Shown one piece after another: positions 57,392 to 64,000 of a stretch of 64,000 nucleotides of DNA. The stretch covers positions 310,001 to 374,000 of the forward strand of contig NZ_RJUL01000002.1 of assembly GCF_003751625.1 (NCBI RefSeq). The letters are read 5' to 3'. This DNA comes from Gallaecimonas pentaromativorans (GTDB taxonomy: Bacteria; Pseudomonadota; Gammaproteobacteria; Enterobacterales; Gallaecimonadaceae). The notes beneath the pieces were generated by a model. It ran no database searches, was not told the origin of the DNA, and worked only from the letters and a program-made list of their open reading frames with translations. Numbering within the stretch: position 1 is the stretch's first letter; each line of letters opens with the position of its first letter. The translations under genes and the position numbers were made by a program.

Positions 57392-57976
57392 ATGGACCTT
57401 GCCCAGTTTGTCCTTGATACCCAAATCCTGCCCGGCGGGCGTATGCCCCTTCGGATATTTGAACCCCGTTACCTGCGCATGGTGGCCGACGCCATGGCCG
57501 GGCGCCGCCCTTTTGGTATTTGCATGCCCAACCCCAAGGCGCCCCTTAATACCCCGGCAAGACTCTGCCCGGTAGGCACCCTAGTGGAAGTGGTGGATTT
57601 TGAGACCTTAAGTGACGGGCGCCTTGGCATCACGGTAGAAGGGCGCCAGCGCTATCGCATCGATAGCAGCCATCAAGAAGACGACAAACTCCATGTGGCC
57701 AAGGTCTCCTTGCTGGACAACTGGCCGGCGGCGCCCTTGCCGGACGATGCCGATATCCTTAAAAACCTGCTGGCCCAGCTGTTTGACGAGCACCCGGAGC
57801 TGGCCGAGCTGTACCCGGCCCCTCACTTTGACGACGCCGCCTGGCTCACCGCCCGTTGGCTGGAGATCCTGCCGCTGTCAGGCCCTGAGCGCCAACCCTT
57901 TATCGAAAGTGCCGACTGCCAAAGCGCCCTGCACTTTCTGTGCTTTCAGCTGCGCGCATCCTTGGCCTCTTCCTGA
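57392..57976 (+). CDS. Lon N-terminal-domain protein
   Basis: 194 residues (ATG 57392; GTG 57380 is an alternative). It is an isolated Lon substrate-binding (LON/PUA-like) domain: LPGGRMPLRIFEPRYLRMV, FGICM, GTLVEVVDFETLSDGRLGITVEGRQRY. No ATPase or protease part is present, as in the YcaQ-independent small LON proteins of proteobacteria. Role unclear. The 3' end overlaps the convergent permease by 31 bp. Confidence 0.85.
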   Translation: MDLAQFVLDTQILPGGRMPLRIFEPRYLRMVADAMAGRRPFGICMPNPKAPLNTPARLCPVGTLVEVVDFETLSDGRLGITVEGRQRYRIDSSHQEDDKLHVAKVSLLDNWPAAPLPDDADILKNLLAQLFDEHPELAELYPAPHFDDAAWLTARWLEILPLSGPERQPFIESADCQSALHFLCFQLRASLASS

Positions 57977-58983
57977 GCTGGCAGGTCACCAGACAGCAAA
58001 ATGGCAATATGGGCGGTGGAGGGATTGGACTCCAGGGCTATCTTGATGATCATGGTTAGCGGCACCGACAGCAGCATCCCCACCGAGCCCAGCAACCAGC
58101 CCCAAAAAATAAGGCTCAAAAACACCACCAGGGTGGAAATGCCAAGACCACGGCCCATGAGCCTGGGCTCTACGGCGTTACCCATCAGGGTATTGACCAG
58201 CAAAAAGCCAAGGGCGGTCATGCCGGCATGGCCAAGGCCCAGTTGCAGCAGCGCCAGCAATACCGCCGGCACCGCCGCGATGATAGAACCGATATTGGGG
58301 ATGTAATTGAGCAAGAACGCCAATACGCCCCAGAGCAGCGGAAAATCCACCCCCACGCCCCAGGTCCAGGCCCAAATCAAGATACCGGTGCCAAGGCTCA
58401 CCACCGTCTTGATGGCCAGATAATGGTTCACCGAGGTAAAGAAGCGGTGCAGCGCCTGGTAGACATGCTCGGCGCCGCCACTGGCCCGGTGCACCTTCTC
58501 GGACAGGCTGGCCGCCTCGAACAGCATGAACACCACGGTCAGCAGAATCACAAAGAAGTTGGTCAGCAAGGAGCCGAGGCTGGTCAGAGTATTGGCCGCC
58601 ATGTTCATGGCGGCGCCCGGATCCATGATGGTTTGCAGCTGTTTGCGGTCCAGATGGATGTTAAGGCGGGCCAACTGGTCGGTTACCCAGGCAAACTGGG
58701 TCAGCAACTTGGCCCGGTACTGGGGAATATTAGCGGTAAACTGGTTCACCGAGCTGCCCACCAGGCCGGTCAGCATCAGGCCGATAAGCACGATAAGGAA
58801 GATGATCAACACCACCGCCAGCGGCCTTGGCACCTTGTGCCGCTCCAGCCAATTAACCAGCGGATTGCAGGTAATGGCAATAAAGGCAGACAACAGCAAA
58901 GGGACCAGTAAGTCGGCGGAGAGCTTGATGCCCGCCAGCACGATGACAAGGGCGGCCAGCCCCACTATCCAAGTTCGGCTCAT
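57946..58983 (-). CDS. AI-2E family transporter
   Basis: 345 residues with about eight membrane helices; a second family member in the window besides perM. LVPLLLSAFIAITCNPLVNWLE, FAWVTDQLARLNIHLDR, FPLLWGVLAFLLNYIPNIGSI and a C-terminal LSLIFWGWLLGSVGMLLSVPLTM place it in the YdiK/YhhT-type subgroup. Substrate unknown. Confidence 0.88.
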   Translation of the reverse strand: MSRTWIVGLAALVIVLAGIKLSADLLVPLLLSAFIAITCNPLVNWLERHKVPRPLAVVLIIFLIVLIGLMLTGLVGSSVNQFTANIPQYRAKLLTQFAWVTDQLARLNIHLDRKQLQTIMDPGAAMNMAANTLTSLGSLLTNFFVILLTVVFMLFEAASLSEKVHRASGGAEHVYQALHRFFTSVNHYLAIKTVVSLGTGILIWAWTWGVGVDFPLLWGVLAFLLNYIPNIGSIIAAVPAVLLALLQLGLGHAGMTALGFLLVNTLMGNAVEPRLMGRGLGISTLVVFLSLIFWGWLLGSVGMLLSVPLTMIIKIALESNPSTAHIAILLSGDLPAQEEAKDARS

Positions 58984-59105
58984 GGTGTAACGAGGTCCTT
59001 CCCATCAGGGCCAGAAGGTGAATGAAGGTTGTCGCCGGCCGGCGACAACATAATGAGTTTCTAGGTTTTTTCCCTAATACTCAAGGTAAGTCCCAGGAGG
59101 CTCTT

Positions 59106-59993
59106 ATGACAAAGGACAGACTCTTTATCACCGGCGCCACCGGTTTTATCGGCAAGGCGCTGTGCCAGCAGCTCAAAGACAGGTTCGCCATCACCGCCTT
59201 GGTGCGCGACCAAGATAAGGCCCGTCAGTTACTGGGCCCCGAGGTCGAACTCTGCGCCAATGTGCCAGACCTCAGTGGGGTGCAGGTGGTGATTAACCTC
59301 GCCGGCGAACCCATCGCCGCCAAGCGCTGGAGCGAGCACCAGAAAAAACGCATTACCCAAAGCCGTTGGCAACTGACCGAAGAGTTGGTAACCGCCATGA
59401 GCGCCTCGCCGCCGAGGGTTTTTATCAGCGGCTCGGCCATCGGCTTTTACGGCCCCCAAGACCCCGACACCCTGGTCACCGAGAGTTACACCGCCATCAG
59501 CGATGACTTTGGCCACCGGCTTTGCAAGGGCTGGGAAGAGCGCGCACTCAAAGCCCAGGAATTTACCCGAGTCTGTGTGCTGCGCACCGGCGTGGTGATA
59601 GGCCAAGGTGGCGCGCTAGAGCGCATTCTACTGCCCTTTAAGCTGGGCCTGGGGGGCCCGGTGGGCTCAGGCAGGCAGATAATGAGCTGGATAAGCCACC
59701 ACGATATGGTGGCTGCCATATTGTTTTTGCTGGAAAGAAGCGATCTTTCTGGCGCTTTTAACTGCACCGCCCCTACCCCGGTCAGCAGCCGCGATTTTGC
59801 CAAAACCCTGGGCGCGGTACTGGGCCGCCCGGCGCTGCTGCCGATGCCTGCTTTTGTACCCAAGCTGCTGCTGGGAGAAGGCGCCACCTTGCTACTGGAT
59901 GGCCAGAAGGTGATCCCCAAACGGCTACTGGAAGCCGGCTTTGAGTTTCGCTACCCCGAGCTGGCCGAGGCCTTCAAAGCCGCACTGGGATAG
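59106..59993 (+). CDS. yfcH: TIGR01777-type NAD-dependent epimerase (YfcH-like)
   Basis: 295 residues from ATG 59106 behind AGGAGG. Rossmann start LFITGATGFIGKALCQQL, then NLAGEPIAAKRWSEHQKKRI, SGSAIGFYG, VCVLRTGVVIGQGGALERI and SWISHHDMVAAILFLLE. These match the SDR39U1/TIGR01777 family, linked to cell division and nucleotide-sugar-like substrates but not well defined. Confidence 0.92.
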   Translation: MTKDRLFITGATGFIGKALCQQLKDRFAITALVRDQDKARQLLGPEVELCANVPDLSGVQVVINLAGEPIAAKRWSEHQKKRITQSRWQLTEELVTAMSASPPRVFISGSAIGFYGPQDPDTLVTESYTAISDDFGHRLCKGWEERALKAQEFTRVCVLRTGVVIGQGGALERILLPFKLGLGGPVGSGRQIMSWISHHDMVAAILFLLERSDLSGAFNCTAPTPVSSRDFAKTLGAVLGRPALLPMPAFVPKLLLGEGATLLLDGQKVIPKRLLEAGFEFRYPELAEAFKAALG

Positions 59994-60061
59994 GCTTCCC
60001 CTGGCGCGAACATGGGGCCCGTGGTGAGTTGTGCCTGAGCATTTCATCTCAGGAGGAGACC

Positions 60062-60571
60062 ATGGCCCATTCCCAACTGCTGCGCCAGGTGGCGCCAACT
60101 CTTGCCGCGCTGCTCTCAGGCCCCCTGGCTGCCATGGCCGTCAGCCGCATTAAAAGCCGCCTGGGCAGCGAAGCGCCGGGCAAACCCTTGGCCGAGTTGC
60201 TGCGGCTGCTGCTAAGCGACCCCCAGCACATCAAAAAACTGCAAACCGTGGATAGCGAGCTCAAACAGGAGCTAAAAGGATTGAATGTCGACCCCGCCAG
60301 CGGCCTGCCGCCGGTAAAGGCCGTTCGGCACTCCGGCCACAGCCAGTTACCGCAAATCATCCTCAGCGTTCTGTTTTTAGCGGTCTATTTTATTTTGCTG
60401 TCGTCGATGCTGGTGGTCGAAGCCAGCGACACCATCAACATGAAAAAGGGCGACAACTCGCTGATTGGCGAGATCCAGATTTTATTCGGGGTACTGACCG
60501 CCGGGGTCGGGCAAATTCTCGGCTATTGGTTTGGCGGCACCGTTTACAAGCGCGAACCGCCCCAAAGCTGA
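60062..60571 (+). CDS. Two-helix membrane protein of unknown function, holin-like layout
   Basis: 169 residues from ATG 60062 behind AGGAGGAG. An N-terminal amphipathic part with APTLAALLSGPLAAMAVSRIKSRLG, a charged helical middle (HIKKLQTVDSELKQELKGLNV), and two C-terminal membrane segments (IILSVLFLAVYFILLSSML and IQILFGVLTAGVGQILGYWFG). That order resembles 3TM-type phage/GTA holin proteins, but no phage genes are adjacent; resemblance is weak. Confidence 0.55.
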   Translation: MAHSQLLRQVAPTLAALLSGPLAAMAVSRIKSRLGSEAPGKPLAELLRLLLSDPQHIKKLQTVDSELKQELKGLNVDPASGLPPVKAVRHSGHSQLPQIILSVLFLAVYFILLSSMLVVEASDTINMKKGDNSLIGEIQILFGVLTAGVGQILGYWFGGTVYKREPPQS

Positions 60572-60671
60572 GGCTGCGCCAAATGGCGCGCTTTTCAAGG
60601 CCACAGGCGTTGCCGTTCCCCCCGCCATGCTTTACTCATTAGGGGATCAACCACACCTTCAAGGAACCACC

Positions 60672-61625
60672 ATGTTGCACCGGACCGCCGCGTTGTTTTT
60701 GATGCTCGCCTCTGCCCCGGCTCTCGCCGCTGGCGTCAAAGTCACCCCCCTTGGCAGCCAGCAGGGGGAGTTTTGCCCCAAGGACAGGGCCATGGTTTTT
60801 GAAGATCCCAAGGGTACCCGCATCCTTTACGACCCGGGCATGACGGTAGCCGGCGCAAGCGACCCGCGCCTTGGCAAGATTGATGTGGTGCTTATCAGCC
60901 ATATGCATGGCGACCATGTGGGCAGCGCCCATATCAAGGCCCCCAACGCCGGCTGCGCCGACACGCCACAGATGGTCTCGGATGTGCCGGAGACTAACGC
61001 AGTCGCCATCGCGCTGGCCAAAGGCGCCAAAATCGTTACCGGCTCAGAGATGCCAGCCTTTTTCGCCGCCAAACTCAAGGCGGCAGGCGGCGACCCGCGG
61101 GACTCGGTGCTGGCCCGTTTTGGCGCCAGCGTAACGGTGGGCGGCGTAAAAATTGCCACGGTGCCCGCCCTTCACAGTAACGGCGTGGCCCCCGACCTTA
61201 TCGGCGGCGAGCTAGGCGCTCAGATGAAGGCGGCCGGCATCGCCGGCGACGTGGGCCCGGCCACCGGCTATGTGCTCACCTTCAGTAACGGCCTGGTGGC
61301 TTACCTTTCCGGGGATACCGGCCTTAGCGCCGAGCAAAAGCTGGTGGTGCACGACCACTACCATGCCAAGCTGGCGGTGATGAACATCGGCGATACCTAC
61401 ACCACCGGGCCCAGCGAGGCGGCCTTTGTGCTGAACCAGTGGCTTGAGCCCACCTCGGTTATCCCCTCTCACGCCAACGAAGTGGCCACCCAGGGCGGCA
61501 AGGTGGTGCCCGGCAGCAAGACCGCGCGCTTTATGGATGCCACCAACGCCGACACCTTGCTGCCGCTTTCTGGCCGCACCTTGACCTTCGACAGCAAAGG
61601 CAACTGCACCGCCGGTTGTCAGTAA
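60672..61625 (+). CDS. Metallo-beta-lactamase-fold hydrolase, exported
   Basis: 317 residues from ATG 60672 (AAGGAACC upstream), with signal peptide MLHRTAALFLMLASAPALA. The zinc-binding HMHGDH (ISHMHGDHVGS) and later LSGDTGLSAEQ and IPSHANE define an UlaG-like or L-ascorbate-lactonase-like branch of the fold. Substrate unknown. Predicted periplasmic. Confidence 0.88.
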   Translation: MLHRTAALFLMLASAPALAAGVKVTPLGSQQGEFCPKDRAMVFEDPKGTRILYDPGMTVAGASDPRLGKIDVVLISHMHGDHVGSAHIKAPNAGCADTPQMVSDVPETNAVAIALAKGAKIVTGSEMPAFFAAKLKAAGGDPRDSVLARFGASVTVGGVKIATVPALHSNGVAPDLIGGELGAQMKAAGIAGDVGPATGYVLTFSNGLVAYLSGDTGLSAEQKLVVHDHYHAKLAVMNIGDTYTTGPSEAAFVLNQWLEPTSVIPSHANEVATQGGKVVPGSKTARFMDATNADTLLPLSGRTLTFDSKGNCTAGCQ

Positions 61626-61633
61626 CGCTGTGG

Positions 61634-61662
61634 CACGCAGCCGTCTTGGCTGCACGTTTTTT
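61634..61662 (+). terminator. Terminator after MBL-fold gene
   Basis: GCAGCC-GTCTT-GGCTGC followed by ACGTTTTTT. Confidence 0.7.

Positions 61663-64000
<2,338 letters not shown>

Overview
This 64 kb window is a dense, high-GC (roughly 60 percent by eye) gammaproteobacterial chromosome. Much of the gene order matches known Escherichia coli neighbourhoods: purC-bamC-dapA / gcvR-bcp ... perM / bepA-yfgD ... hda ... uraA-upp / purMN; then yafJ ... gmhA / fadE; then dnaQ / rnhA ... yafS / gloB, followed by mltD. Azurin, a TIGR03503-type protein, a DUF2780 protein, a tricorn-type protease and a membrane-sensing chemoreceptor point to a marine or aquatic relative of Gallaecimonas, Aeromonas or Shewanella rather than an enteric. 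The genus is inference from gene content only.

Region 1 (1-8.25 kb) is the least ordinary part. A Mor-type regulator cut by the left edge is followed by two paralogous ~200-residue proteins of unknown function. An 825-residue glutamine-rich protein, a phage-tail-collar protein, a 416-residue protein with a nitrilase-like but apparently catalytically dead N-terminus, and a three-domain family-2 glycosyltransferase come next. The last four genes overlap by a few bases each, so they form one translationally coupled unit. None has an obvious signal peptide. I read this as a possibly undescribed system that builds a glycosylated, tail-fibre-like product.

Region 2 (8.2-15.7 kb) holds assorted genes: a small exported protein, a GNAT acetyltransferase, a tricorn protease, a LysR/BASS transporter pair and three small proteins, including a 57-residue membrane protein. 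Region 3 (15.7-38.3 kb) is the conserved purine, lysine, envelope and replication-control block. It is broken by insertions at bcp-perM (DUF2780, ABC exporter, threonine aldolase, acetyltransferase, chemoreceptor) and at yfgD-hda (WrbA-like flavoprotein and a large lipoprotein with a zinc-protease motif). PurR-box candidates precede purC and purM. Region 4 (38.3-48.1 kb) has an AT-richer lipoprotein gene, gmhA, fadE behind a FadR-like palindrome, azurin, a membrane-anchored unknown, and an RND efflux operon behind a perfect 16-bp palindrome typical of a TetR operator.

Region 5 (48.1-49.3 kb) is an array of four tRNA-Asp(GTC) genes in tandem repeats. Two repeats also carry a 19-nt relic of the tRNA 3' end, an arrangement reminiscent of the E. 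coli tyrT repeats. A strong promoter lies at the right and a terminator at the left. Region 6 (49.3-64 kb) holds the dnaQ/rnhA/gloB/mltD block, a secreted S10 carboxypeptidase, a Lon N-domain protein, a second AI-2E-family permease, a YfcH-type epimerase, a membrane protein of unknown role, a periplasmic metallo-beta-lactamase-fold hydrolase, and katG running off the right edge.
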